NCBI GenBank assembly: GCA_046294265.1
Contig: JBKBKC010000011.1
Span: forward strand, 87,268 to 151,267
Direction: 5' to 3'
DNA: 64,000 nucleotides
Origin: JBKBKC01 sp046294265
Lineage (GTDB): Bacteria > Pseudomonadota > Alphaproteobacteria > Rhodobacterales > Rhodobacteraceae
Notes under the pieces: generated by a model
The model's database searches: none
Told to the model about the DNA's origin: nothing
Seen by the model: the letters and a program-made list of their open reading frames with translations, nothing else
Program-made: the position numbers and the translations under genes
In this document: positions 1 to 8,161 of the stretch, piece by piece
Layout of the letters: every line of letters begins with the position of its first letter
Numbering within the stretch: the first letter of the stretch is position 1

Positions 1-981
1 CATATGACCCTGTCGGACAAGCCCTACATGGGGTCGGTCACCGAACCCGTGCGCGCCGAGGATTCGGTCGCGATGAGCCGCATCCTGTTCGGCGCGGACG
101 TGGTGGACGCGCAGGTGGTGATGACCAGCCTGATCAACATCAACTCGCCCCTGACCTTTGATTCGACCATGATGGGCGCGCTGGAGGTCTATGCCCGCGC
201 AGGCCAGGCCAGCATCATCAGCCCCTTCATCGTGGGCGGCGCGATGGCGCCGGTCACGGTGGCGGGCACGCTGACGCAGGTTCTGGCCGAGGTGTTGGCG
301 GGGGTGGCCTATTCCCAACTGGTGCGGGCCGGTGCCCCGGTGATCTTTGGCGCCTTCGTTACCTCGATCGACATGAATTCGGGCGCGCCCACCTTCGGCA
401 CGCCAGAGGCCGCGCATATCACCTGGGGGGCGGGGCAACTGGCGCGGCGGATGGGCCTGCCCTACCGCTCGGGCGGGGCCTTCTGCGGATCGAAGCTGCC
501 CGATGCGCAGGCGGCCTATGAGACGGCGAACAGCCTGAACATGGCGCTGACGGCGGGGGTCAACTTCATGCTGCACGCCTGCGGCTGGCTGGAGGGGGGG
601 CTGGTCAGCTCCTATGAGAAATTCGTGATGGATGCCGACCAGCTCGGCACGCTGCACCACCTCGCGCAGGGCATCATCATGGACGAGAACGGCCAGGGGA
701 TGGACGCGATCCGCGAGGTGGGGCCGGGCGGGCATTACCTGGGATGCGCGCATACCCAGGCGAATTTCAAATCGGCCTTCTGGCGGTCGGAGCTGTTCGA
801 CTACAAGCCCTTCGAGACCTGGGACGAGGAAGGCGCGCGCGACACGCAGGCGCTGGCCGCGATCCGGGTCAAAAAACTGCTGGCCGATTACCAGCCGCCG
901 CCGCTGGACGCGGGCGTGGCCGAGGCGCTGGCCGATTATGTGGCGCGCAAGAAGGCCGAGGTGCCGGACGCCTTTGTGTGA
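1..981 (+). CDS. Trimethylamine methyltransferase (MttB) family protein, C-terminal part
   Basis: The frame is open from the first base, so the true start lies upstream; about 325 residues of a family usually near 500 are visible. The protein has the glycine- and methionine-rich barrel character of MttB-family corrinoid-dependent methyltransferases, for example MMGALEVYARAGQ, the SGGAFCGSKLPDAQAA stretch, and the conserved C-terminal EVGPGGHYLGCAHT. Members move a methyl group from a quaternary or tertiary amine to a corrinoid protein. Rhodobacteraceae carry many non-pyrrolysine members with unsettled substrates (glycine betaine, carnitine and related compounds), so the substrate cannot be assigned here. 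No in-frame amber codon is seen in the visible part. A GC-rich hairpin without a T run follows the stop. Confidence 0.85.
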   Translation, partial: HMTLSDKPYMGSVTEPVRAEDSVAMSRILFGADVVDAQVVMTSLININSPLTFDSTMMGALEVYARAGQASIISPFIVGGAMAPVTVAGTLTQVLAEVLAGVAYSQLVRAGAPVIFGAFVTSIDMNSGAPTFGTPEAAHITWGAGQLARRMGLPYRSGGAFCGSKLPDAQAAYETANSLNMALTAGVNFMLHACGWLEGGLVSSYEKFVMDADQLGTLHHLAQGIIMDENGQGMDAIREVGPGGHYLGCAHTQANFKSAFWRSELFDYKPFETWDEEGARDTQALAAIRVKKLLADYQPPPLDAGVAEALADYVARKKAEVPDAFV

Positions 982-988
982 CGGGGTT

Positions 989-1016
989 CCGGGCGGCGGA
1001 CGAACGCGCCGCCCGG
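989..1016. terminator. GC-rich hairpin between convergent genes
   Basis: A perfect 9-bp stem (CCGGGCGGC pairing with GCCGCCCGG) with a 10-base loop lies between the stop of the mttB-like gene and the stop of the convergent DUF6477 gene. There is no T run on either side, so factor-independent termination is possible but not certain. Confidence 0.4.
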
Positions 1017-1023
1017 CCGCCGC

Positions 1024-1302
1024 TTAGCGCGCGATCAGCGCGGTTTCGGCCATCATCGCGATCAACAGCTCGATGTGGCGGGCCACCGAATAGGCCGCAT
1101 CGCCCGCGCGGCGGGTTTTCTCCACCTGTTCCTCGGCATCCACCAGCCGCGCCATGGCGGCCGAAGCCGTCAGCCCCGGATGGGTGTCGATCAGCCGCTT
1201 GAGGTCGCGGTCGCGGCGATAATCCTGTAGCCCGTAGCGGGCGGCGCGGACCAGAAGGCGCGGGCGGCTGAGGGCGGCAAGATGCGAGCGGAAGTCGGTC
1301 AT
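1024..1302 (-). CDS. DUF6477 family protein
   Basis: A 92-residue basic protein starting MTDFRSHLAALSRPRLLVRAA. The length and the pattern of an N-terminal SRPRLLVRAARxG block followed by YRRDRDLKRL, with an alternating charged/alanine C-terminal half (DAEEQVEKTRRAGDAAYS), fit the DUF6477 family, a small cytoplasmic family found mainly in Rhodobacteraceae. The function is unknown. It is convergent with the mttB-like gene and divergent from the DUF6456 gene that follows. No signal peptide or membrane segment is seen. Confidence 0.7.
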   Translation of the reverse strand: MTDFRSHLAALSRPRLLVRAARYGLQDYRRDRDLKRLIDTHPGLTASAAMARLVDAEEQVEKTRRAGDAAYSVARHIELLIAMMAETALIAR

Positions 1303-1544
1303 GGTCGTCTCCGGTTTTGGCGGTTTGTGCGGACTGCGGAAACAATCGCAGCGGGGGCATCCTGCACTCGCGCAACCCTGCGTTGCGCATCTGCCGTTTC
1401 GCCCGTGCGCAGGGTTCGGCTTTGTTTAGGTTTCAGAAACAATTATGGGGGGACGCTCAGAAATTAACCGCTCGGTAACCAATGCTACCCAAAGTTGAAA
1501 AAGTCCAAGGCTGGACAAGGGACGGGGCCGCGCGGGACGCGAAA

Positions 1545-2654
1545 ATGTCGGATGACCTGAGCGTTCATTTGCCGCTGCCCGCATGGCTGCCCGAAGCCCT
1601 GCGCCACTATCTTCACCACACCGAGGCGGGGCTGTCGTTCCGGGCCATTGCCCGGGCCGAGGGGCGCGCCGCCTCGACCGTGATGCGCCAGGTGCGGCGG
1701 TTCGAGAACCGCCGCGACGACCCCCTGTGGGACGAGGCGCTGGCTGCCCTGTCCCGACGTCCCACCCCAGACCCAGCCCGAAAGGATGCCCCCCCGATGT
1801 CCGCACCGATCCGTTCCGCCCAGATCCTGATGGAAGAGGCGACGCTTGCCGCCGAGGCGCGGCGCGTCCTGCGCCGCCTGACCGAACCGGGGGCGGTGCT
1901 GGCCATCGCGCCCGACATGGACCGTGCCGCCGTGCTGCGCACGCTGCCCGACGGCCAGTCGGTGCGCACGGGCATTCTGGAACGCGCTGTGGCCCAGGCC
2001 TTTGTGCTGCGCGACTGGATCGCCTGCCGCAAGCCGGGGCGCATCGCCACCTATGAGATCACGGCGTCGGGTCGCGCCGCGCTGAAGCGGATGCTGGACG
2101 AGGATGCCCATGCCGCGGGCGGCTTTGCCGAGGGCGCCACGCCATTTGCCGACCAGCACCGCACCTGGGGCGAGCGTGTGGTCGCGGCGCCCGAGGGGCC
2201 GCGCCGGATGCGCTACAACCTGGCAGAAAGCCCTGTGGCGGTGCTGGGCCGCCGCCGCGACAAGGACGGCAAGCCGTTTCTCGAGCCCGAGCTGGTGGCG
2301 GTGGCCGAACGGCTGCGCGAGGATTTCGAACTGGCGCAGATGGGGCCGCGGGTGGCGCAGAACTGGGAACGCTTCCTGACCGGCGGCGACCGTGGCGGGT
2401 TCCAGCCGGATGCGGGCCGCGCCGAGGGGCCGCGCAACGCGCGCGACCGGGTGGCGGTTGCGCTGCGCGACCTTGGCCCGGGTCTCGGCGACGTGGCGCT
2501 GCGCTGCTGCTGTTTCCTCGAAGGGCTGGAGGTCGCGGAAAAGCGGATGGGCTGGGCGGCTCGGTCGGGCAAGATCGTGCTGCGCATCGCGCTGATCCGG
2601 CTGAAGCGGCATTATGACGAGGCTTACGGGCGGTCGGGGCCAATGATCGGGTAG
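1545..2654 (+). CDS. DUF6456 domain-containing HTH protein
   Basis: About 369 residues from the ATG at 1545; an in-frame ATG at 1482 would add 21 residues without family-like character. The N-terminal 60 residues form a helix-turn-helix block (TEAGLSFRAIARAEG followed by ASTVMRQVRRFENRRDDP), which suggests DNA binding. A linker precedes a second region around residues 120-160, and the C-terminal 150 residues (PVAVLGRRRDKDGKPFLE, then AERLREDFELAQMGPRVAQNW) are the DUF6456 domain typical of alphaproteobacteria. This family is usually described as a chromosomal regulator-like protein without a defined target. A terminator-like hairpin follows the stop. A long antisense frame over the gene is a GC artefact. 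Confidence 0.75.
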   Translation: MSDDLSVHLPLPAWLPEALRHYLHHTEAGLSFRAIARAEGRAASTVMRQVRRFENRRDDPLWDEALAALSRRPTPDPARKDAPPMSAPIRSAQILMEEATLAAEARRVLRRLTEPGAVLAIAPDMDRAAVLRTLPDGQSVRTGILERAVAQAFVLRDWIACRKPGRIATYEITASGRAALKRMLDEDAHAAGGFAEGATPFADQHRTWGERVVAAPEGPRRMRYNLAESPVAVLGRRRDKDGKPFLEPELVAVAERLREDFELAQMGPRVAQNWERFLTGGDRGGFQPDAGRAEGPRNARDRVAVALRDLGPGLGDVALRCCCFLEGLEVAEKRMGWAARSGKIVLRIALIRLKRHYDEAYGRSGPMIG

Positions 2655-2661
2655 TTATGGG

Positions 2662-2694
2662 ACCGGGGGCGGGCCAGGCCCGTCCCCGGTTTTG
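2662..2694. terminator. Intrinsic terminator between convergent genes
   Basis: Inverted repeat ACCGGGGGCGGGC / GCCCGTCCCCGGT, with one mismatch, a short loop and TTTT on the plus strand. It sits 7 bp after the DUF6456 stop and before the convergent hypothetical gene, so it may end transcription from the left. Confidence 0.6.
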
Positions 2695-2729
2695 CCGATG
2701 CCAGCGATGCCTTTCCGCGCCGGGCCGGG

Positions 2730-3476
2730 CTAGGCCCTGGCGTCGTCCTCATCGATCTCCGCCGCTTCGATCTTGCCCGCGCGCACCAGCTTTTCAGCCA
2801 CGCCGAGGATGCCAAGCGCCTTGCTCCAGTCGCCCTTGTCGGCAGAGAGTTTGAGCGCCTTGAGCACCTTGTTGGCCTGATCGGCCGCCTTTTCGTCAAA
2901 GCCACCCGTCAGCGACTTCAGGCGCGGCACCAGTGCGGCGGCGGTCGCCAGCACCCTGGCCTTCAGCTCTTCGCTGCGCTCGACCTTGTCTGCGCTGTCG
3001 CGTTCAAGCTTGCCCGACCCGCCGCGCCGGGTCTTGGTGGCCGATCCGCCGGGGGCGATGATCTCCTCGTCGTCGTCATCCTCGGCCTCGTCGCCCAGTT
3101 CCACGCCACCGGGCAGCAGCACGCGCGGCTTGAATTTCATGTAACCCGCGTTCTTCAAGAGCACCCGCAGGCGGCGCTGCAGGCTTTTCGGGGCCTTGTC
3201 ATTCTCGCACTCAAAGCGCAGGTCGCTGCCGTCGAGCACCAGCCTGCCGAACGACCCCTTGGAGGTTCCCGCCTCCTTCTTGGCCATCTTGCCCAGGAAT
3301 TCCGGGTTCTTGCGCTTGTGTGCGGCGATCAGGACGGGGTTGTCCTTGTCGCTGGTCTGATACATGCCGAAATTCATCGGGCCCGCCTTGAGGCGCCGGA
3401 ACACCTCTTCGAGCGGCATGAACGGGCTGTCCTCGTCGTCGTCGCCCTTGCCCTTCGGTTTTGCTGCCATGTCCAT
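2730..3476 (-). CDS. Hypothetical charged protein
   Basis: About 248 residues from the ATG at 3476; ATGs at 3506 and 3470 are alternatives and no clear ribosome site decides between them. The protein begins with a lysine-rich then acidic segment (KPKGKGDDDEDSP). A compact region follows (FGRLVLDGSDLRFECENDKAPKSLQRRLRVLL is its conserved-looking core, shown here only by its ends), then an acidic linker near residue 140 (EDDDDEE) and an alpha-helical C-terminal 100 residues ending in acidic residues. No signal peptide or membrane helix is seen. I do not recognise the family. Codon use looks native. Confidence 0.6.
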   Translation of the reverse strand: MDMAAKPKGKGDDDEDSPFMPLEEVFRRLKAGPMNFGMYQTSDKDNPVLIAAHKRKNPEFLGKMAKKEAGTSKGSFGRLVLDGSDLRFECENDKAPKSLQRRLRVLLKNAGYMKFKPRVLLPGGVELGDEAEDDDDEEIIAPGGSATKTRRGGSGKLERDSADKVERSEELKARVLATAAALVPRLKSLTGGFDEKAADQANKVLKALKLSADKGDWSKALGILGVAEKLVRAGKIEAAEIDEDDARA

Positions 3477-3599
3477 GATCCAAAATACGGCGCGCATCGG
3501 CACCAATGAAACGAAATTGCATCCGACGATACCACGGAAGTCCTGTCTGGCAACCGGCGAGTCCCGGGTGGGTGGAACAAAGTGCGGGGAACGGCGCGC

Positions 3600-4079
3600 C
3601 CACCCGTTGCAGGTCCGGACCCGCCATCAGGCGCTGGCGCGGGGGGCCCGCCCGCTTGCAGCGCCCCGGCCAGCGCCAAGCCCGCCGCGCGTTGGCCCAC
3701 CCGCACCGCCGGGCCGACGACCGCGCCGGGGGCAACGACACGCCCGCCGCGTTCATCCCCACCAGACGGATCGCCCCCGGGATCGTCGAACCTGGCAGCG
3801 CGCCAAGGTATGGCACCACCGCACAGCGTGCGAAATCGCCCGCCGGCAGCTGCCCGCCGACATCCACCCGGTGCTGGACGTGCCCAGCGACAAGGCCGGG
3901 TTCGGACGCACCCCCGAGAGGCCCCCCAAGGCGATAGGCTGCCGCCACGATGGCCAGCCCGATGGCCGGCGAGGTGCCCCCGGCATCGCGGTCTCGGCGG
4001 CCATAGGCACCGCCGACCCGCAGCCGATCGGCGTCAGGATCAGCGTTTGCGGCGCCTCGGCGGTCGGTTTGCCTGCCAT
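3600..4079 (-). pseudogene. Decayed aquaporin-like (MIP family) gene
   Basis: No intact gene lies between 3507 and 4172, but translated pieces in two minus-strand frames resemble an AqpZ-type channel in order. The frame from 4079 reads a first-helix stretch ending IGCGSAVPMAAE. After a frame change near 3990 the reading continues GLAIVAAAYRLGGPLGGASE, followed by GGQLPAGDFARCAVVPYLG, which tracks the usual GGRFPA..(V)..LGA segment after the first NPA loop. The first NPA motif itself is damaged and the second half is not readable in one frame. At least two frameshifts are needed. This is inferred from motif order only; the edges are approximate. Confidence 0.45.
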
Positions 4080-4172
4080 GGTTTTCGCATGTCCCGTGCG
4101 ACGGCGCATCCGTTGCACCACCCGCGACAAAGCCCTATGCTCTGCCCAACCGCATATCTGGGGGAATAATCC

Positions 4173-5123
4173 TTGCGCGATCTCACGCTGCCCGGAGGGC
4201 GCCATCCCGAAAAGGCGCACCGACCCGACCAGGCGCAGCCGAAAAAACCATCCTGGATCCGCGTGAGGGCCCCCACCTCCGAGGGTTACAAGACCACGCG
4301 CGACATCATCCGGTCACAGAAACTGGTCACCGTCTGCGAAGAGGCGGGCTGCCCCAACGTCGGCGAATGCTGGAGCCAGGGCCACGCCACCATGATGATC
4401 ATGGGCGAGATCTGCACCCGCGGCTGCACCTTCTGCAACGTGGCCACGGGGCGCCCCCAGACCCTAGACGCCTTCGAGCCGGGGCGCGTCGCCCATGCCG
4501 TGGCGGAACTGGGCCTGAACCATGTCGTGGTGACCTCGGTGGACCGCGACGATCTGGCCGACGGCGGGGCCGAGCATTTCGCCCAGACCATCCGCGCCAT
4601 CCGCCACCGTGCGCCCGGCACCACGATCGAGGTGCTCACGCCCGACTTCCTGCGCTGCGCGCCCTCGGCGCTCGAAACCGTGGTCGCCGCGCGGCCCGAC
4701 GTGTTCAACCACAACCTCGAAACCGTCCCCGGCCTTTACCCCGAGGTGCGCCCGGGCGCGCGCTACTTCCACTCGCTGCGCCTCTTGCAGCGGGTCAAGG
4801 AGCTAGACCCCGGCATGTTCACCAAATCGGGCATCATGGTGGGCCTGGGCGAGGACCGTCAGGCCGTGGGCCAGGTGATGGACGACATGCGCGCGGCGGA
4901 CGTGGATTTCCTGACGATCGGGCAATACCTGCAACCCACGCCCAAACACCACCGCGTGGACCGCTTCGTCACGCCCGAGGAATTCGCGGCCTATGAGACG
5001 ACCGCGCGCGGCAAAGGCTTCCTGATGGTCTCGGCCACCCCGCTCACCCGCTCGTCCTACCATGCGGGCGAGGATTTCGCGGCCCTGCGCGCGGCGCGCG
5101 CAGTTCGGTTGGGTCGGGCCTGA
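4173..5123 (+). CDS. lipA: Lipoyl synthase
   Basis: A 316-residue radical-SAM enzyme that inserts two sulfurs into protein-bound octanoyl groups to make lipoyl cofactors for 2-oxoacid dehydrogenases and the glycine cleavage system. Both cluster motifs are present: the auxiliary-cluster CEEAGCPNVGEC (CX4CX5C) near residue 56 and the radical-SAM CTRGCTFC (CX3CX2C) near residue 82. The conserved segments HATMMIMGEICTRG, FNHNLETV and YLQPTPKHHRV are also present. The start is a TTG codon; the first residues (MRDL, then RHPEKAHRPD) match the usual family N-terminus, supporting this choice. Length is normal. The only unusual feature is the non-ATG start. Confidence 0.97.
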   Translation: MRDLTLPGGRHPEKAHRPDQAQPKKPSWIRVRAPTSEGYKTTRDIIRSQKLVTVCEEAGCPNVGECWSQGHATMMIMGEICTRGCTFCNVATGRPQTLDAFEPGRVAHAVAELGLNHVVVTSVDRDDLADGGAEHFAQTIRAIRHRAPGTTIEVLTPDFLRCAPSALETVVAARPDVFNHNLETVPGLYPEVRPGARYFHSLRLLQRVKELDPGMFTKSGIMVGLGEDRQAVGQVMDDMRAADVDFLTIGQYLQPTPKHHRVDRFVTPEEFAAYETTARGKGFLMVSATPLTRSSYHAGEDFAALRAARAVRLGRA

Positions 5124-5169
5124 CCCGCGCGTCGCAGGGGGGCTCGCCCCCCTCTTGGCTGCGCCAATT

Positions 5170-5240
5170 CACCCCGAGGATACTTGAGCCAAGATGAAAC
5201 GGGGGGGATTTCATCTTGGCCAAAATATCCTCAGGGGGTG
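5170..5240. repeat. Long inverted repeat downstream of lipA
   Basis: Two arms of about 30 bases, 5170-5199 and 5210-5240, form an imperfect hairpin with a short G-rich loop. The core GAGGATA(C/T)TTGAGCCAAGA type sequence followed by TGAAA resembles a dispersed palindrome I know from Rhodobacteraceae intergenic regions. It may act as a terminator or be a REP-like element. The arms differ at a few positions, which suggests an old copy. Confidence 0.65.
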
Positions 5241-5341
5241 AGCCCCGCGAGGGGCGAGGGGGCGGAACGCCCCCTTTTCCGGCCCCGGCATTGACCCCGC
5301 CGCAGGCCTCTGGCAATGCCGGGGCAAAGGGGATGGTTGTG

Positions 5342-7075
5342 ATGAACCTGTTCAACGATATCCGCGATCTGGTGCTGGCCGAGGTGGCCGCGATGCAGGC
5401 GGCGGGGGAATTGCCGCGCGGGCTGGAAACGGCGGCGATCACGGTCGAGCCGCCGCGCGACGCGGGGCATGGCGACATGGCGACCAATGCCGCGATGGTG
5501 CTGGCAAAGCCCGCAGGCCTGCCGCCCCGCCAGATCGCCGAGGCGCTCGCAGCGGGCCTTGCCGCCGATCCGCGCGTGGCGGCGGCCGATGTGGCGGGGC
5601 CGGGGTTCCTGAACCTGCGGCTGAAGCCTGCCGTGTGGCAGGGGCATGTGGCGGGTGTGCTGGCGGCCGGGGCGGATTACGGGCGCTCGGGCCTCGGGCA
5701 GGGCCTGCGGGTGAATGTGGAGTTCGTGTCGGCCAACCCCACCGGCCCCATGCATGTGGGCCATGTGCGCGGCGCCGTGGTGGGCGACGCGCTGGCGCGG
5801 CTTCTGGCCTTTGCGGGCTATGACGTGACGCGCGAATACTACATCAACGATGGCGGCGCGCAGGTGGATGTGCTGGCGCGCAGCGCCTATGAGCGTTACC
5901 GCGAGGCGCATGGGCTGGCACCGGAGATTCGCGAGGGGCTTTATCCCGGCGATTACCTGATCCCGGTGGGCGAGGCGCTGAAGGCGCAATATGGCGACAG
6001 CCTTCTGGACAAGCCCGAGCAGGACTGGCTGGCCGAGTTGCGCGATGTCGCGACCGGCCTGATGATGGCGGAAATCCGCGCCGATCTGGCGCAGCTCGGC
6101 GTGCAGATGGATGTCTATTCCAGCGAAAAGGCGCTCTATGGCACCGGCCGGATCGAGGCCGCCATCGAGACGCTGCGCGGCATGGGGTTGATCTATGAGG
6201 GCGTGCTGGAGCCCCCCAAGGGCAAGACGCCCGAGGATTGGGAGCCGCGCGAGCAAACCCTCTTCCGCTCCACCGCGCATGGCGACGACGTGGACCGGCC
6301 GGTCAAGAAATCCGACGGAAGCTGGACCTATTTCGCCCCCGACATCGCCTATCATCATGACAAGGTGCAGCGGGGGTTCGATCAGCTGATCGACATCTTC
6401 GGCGCCGATCATGGCGGCTATGTCAAACGGATGAAGGCGGCGGTGGCAGCCCTGTCGGGCGGGCGGGTGCCGCTGGACATCAAGCTGATCCAGCTCGTGA
6501 AGCTCTACAAGGGTGGCCAGCCCTTCAAGATGTCCAAACGCGCGGGCACCTTTGTCACCTTGCGCGATGTGGTCGATGAGGTGGGCGCGGATGTGACCCG
6601 CTTCATCATGCTGACGCGCAAGAACGACGTGGCGCTGGATTTCGATTTCGACCGCGTGATGGAGCAGTCCAAGGACAACCCCGTCTTTTATGTCCAGTAT
6701 GCCCATGCGCGCATCCGCTCGGTCGAGCGGCGGGTGGCCGAGCTGGGCATCGGCCCGGATGCGCCCTTTGATGCCGCGCTGATCGACCATCCGGCGGAAC
6801 TGGCACTGATCGCCAAGCTTGCCGAATGGCCGCGTCTGGTGGAGATCGCCGCGCGCGGGAATGAGCCGCACCGCGTGGCCTTCTACCTTTACGAACTCGC
6901 CTCGGATCTGCATGCCCACTGGAACCGCGGCAATGACGATCCTGCCCTGCGCTTCGTGCAGGAGGGAGATCTGGCCACAACTTCGGCAAAAATCGCCCTG
7001 GCGCGCGCCGTGGCGGTTGTGATCTGCGCAGGTCTTGCTATCCTTGGTGTGGCTCCGGTCGAGGAAATGCGCTGA
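5342..7075 (+). CDS. argS: Arginine--tRNA ligase
   Basis: About 577 residues, the usual length for a class I arginyl-tRNA synthetase. The N-terminal Add1 domain (residues 1-100) is followed by the HIGH-type motif in MHVGHVRGAVVGDA, the catalytic Rossmann domain, the KMSK-type motif FKMSKRAGTFV, and a C-terminal DALR anticodon-binding domain. I chose the ATG at 5342 (MNLFNDIRDLV) over the ATG at 5333 because an AAAGGGG purine run is about 9 bases upstream and the family starts there. The longer open frame back to 5216 runs through the repeat and is not coding. A SPOR-domain gene follows after 93 bp. Confidence 0.97.
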   Translation: MNLFNDIRDLVLAEVAAMQAAGELPRGLETAAITVEPPRDAGHGDMATNAAMVLAKPAGLPPRQIAEALAAGLAADPRVAAADVAGPGFLNLRLKPAVWQGHVAGVLAAGADYGRSGLGQGLRVNVEFVSANPTGPMHVGHVRGAVVGDALARLLAFAGYDVTREYYINDGGAQVDVLARSAYERYREAHGLAPEIREGLYPGDYLIPVGEALKAQYGDSLLDKPEQDWLAELRDVATGLMMAEIRADLAQLGVQMDVYSSEKALYGTGRIEAAIETLRGMGLIYEGVLEPPKGKTPEDWEPREQTLFRSTAHGDDVDRPVKKSDGSWTYFAPDIAYHHDKVQRGFDQLIDIFGADHGGYVKRMKAAVAALSGGRVPLDIKLIQLVKLYKGGQPFKMSKRAGTFVTLRDVVDEVGADVTRFIMLTRKNDVALDFDFDRVMEQSKDNPVFYVQYAHARIRSVERRVAELGIGPDAPFDAALIDHPAELALIAKLAEWPRLVEIAARGNEPHRVAFYLYELASDLHAHWNRGNDDPALRFVQEGDLATTSAKIALARAVAVVICAGLAILGVAPVEEMR

Positions 7076-7168
7076 CCACAGGCGCAGGCGGGCGGGCAGA
7101 GGCACGAGACAGAGCTTTCGGGGGATGCGGGGACCACTCCGCACCGATCCGGGGCCGAAGGGCAGAGC

Positions 7169-8161
7169 ATGGCAGAGGTGGACTTCGATCGGTTCGAGGC
7201 GGGTGGCCCCTTGGGTGCGCCTTCGGGCGTCATGGGGCGGCTGGTCAATCTTGGCGCCGCCGCGCTCTCGGTTGTGCTGGTGCTCGGGCTGGCGGGCTGG
7301 GGCTACCGCCTTGCGGTGCGCGATGTGACCGGCGTGCCGGTGGTGCGCGCGCTGGAGGGCCCGATGCGCATCGCCCCCGTGACGCCGGGGGGCGAGGTTA
7401 CCGCCTATCAGGGGCTGGCGGTCAATGCGGTGGCGGCTGCGGGTGCGGCCGAGGGACCGGCGGAACGTCTGGTGCTCGCCCCGCCGCCGGTGGGTCTGGC
7501 GCCCGAGGATACCCCGGGAACCCTTGCCGCGCTGCATGCACCCGTATCGGGGCGGGCCGATGGATCGGTGGCGCTGGCGCTGCCGCCGATGCCCGAGGTG
7601 CTGCCCGAACCGACGCCCATGACTCAGGAAGAGGCCATCGCCGCCGCGCTGGCCGAGGCGCTGGGTGAAGAGGCGATGGTCAGCGCCCTGTCGGACAGTG
7701 CCACCTCGCTGGCCGGATCGCTCGACGGCACGCCGGGGGCCACGCCCCGCCTGCGGCTGGCGCCGGGGATGCCGCGTGGCGCGGTCGCTTCGGCCGTTCG
7801 CCCGCGCCCGCGTCCCGGCACGCCTGCCGATGCGGTCGCGCGCGGCGATGCCTCGCCCCTGATGCTGGCGGCGCTGCAGGCGGTTGAGGTCGATCCCGGC
7901 ACGCTGGCCATGGGCACGCGGCTGGTGCAACTGGGCGCGTTCGAGACGGCAGACCTTGCGCGGGCGGAATGGGCCCGCGTGGCTGGGCGGTTCGGCGACC
8001 TGATGGCCGGCAAGGCGCGGGTGGTGCAAGAGGCGCAGTCGGGCGGGCGCGCGTTCTGGCGGCTGCGCGCACAAGGCTTTGAAAGCGAGGCCGAGGCGCG
8101 GCGGTTCTGCGCGGCGCTTCTGGCAGAGCAGACAGCCTGCATTCCGGTCACGCTGAGATGA
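7169..8161 (+). CDS. SPOR domain-containing membrane protein
   Basis: 330 residues. A short cytoplasmic N-terminus is followed by one membrane helix at about residues 27-46 (NLGAAALSVVLVLGLAGWG), then a long alanine/proline-rich periplasmic linker. The C-terminal 75 residues (RLVQLGAFETADLARAEWAR onward, with an FESEAEARRFCAALL segment) form a SPOR fold that binds denuded peptidoglycan at division sites. In Rhodobacteraceae such a gene commonly sits between argS and nagZ, as here. Its stop overlaps the nagZ start by 4 bp (ATGA), so the two are translationally coupled. The link to cell-wall remodelling is inferred from family and context. Confidence 0.9.
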   Translation: MAEVDFDRFEAGGPLGAPSGVMGRLVNLGAAALSVVLVLGLAGWGYRLAVRDVTGVPVVRALEGPMRIAPVTPGGEVTAYQGLAVNAVAAAGAAEGPAERLVLAPPPVGLAPEDTPGTLAALHAPVSGRADGSVALALPPMPEVLPEPTPMTQEEAIAAALAEALGEEAMVSALSDSATSLAGSLDGTPGATPRLRLAPGMPRGAVASAVRPRPRPGTPADAVARGDASPLMLAALQAVEVDPGTLAMGTRLVQLGAFETADLARAEWARVAGRFGDLMAGKARVVQEAQSGGRAFWRLRAQGFESEAEARRFCAALLAEQTACIPVTLR

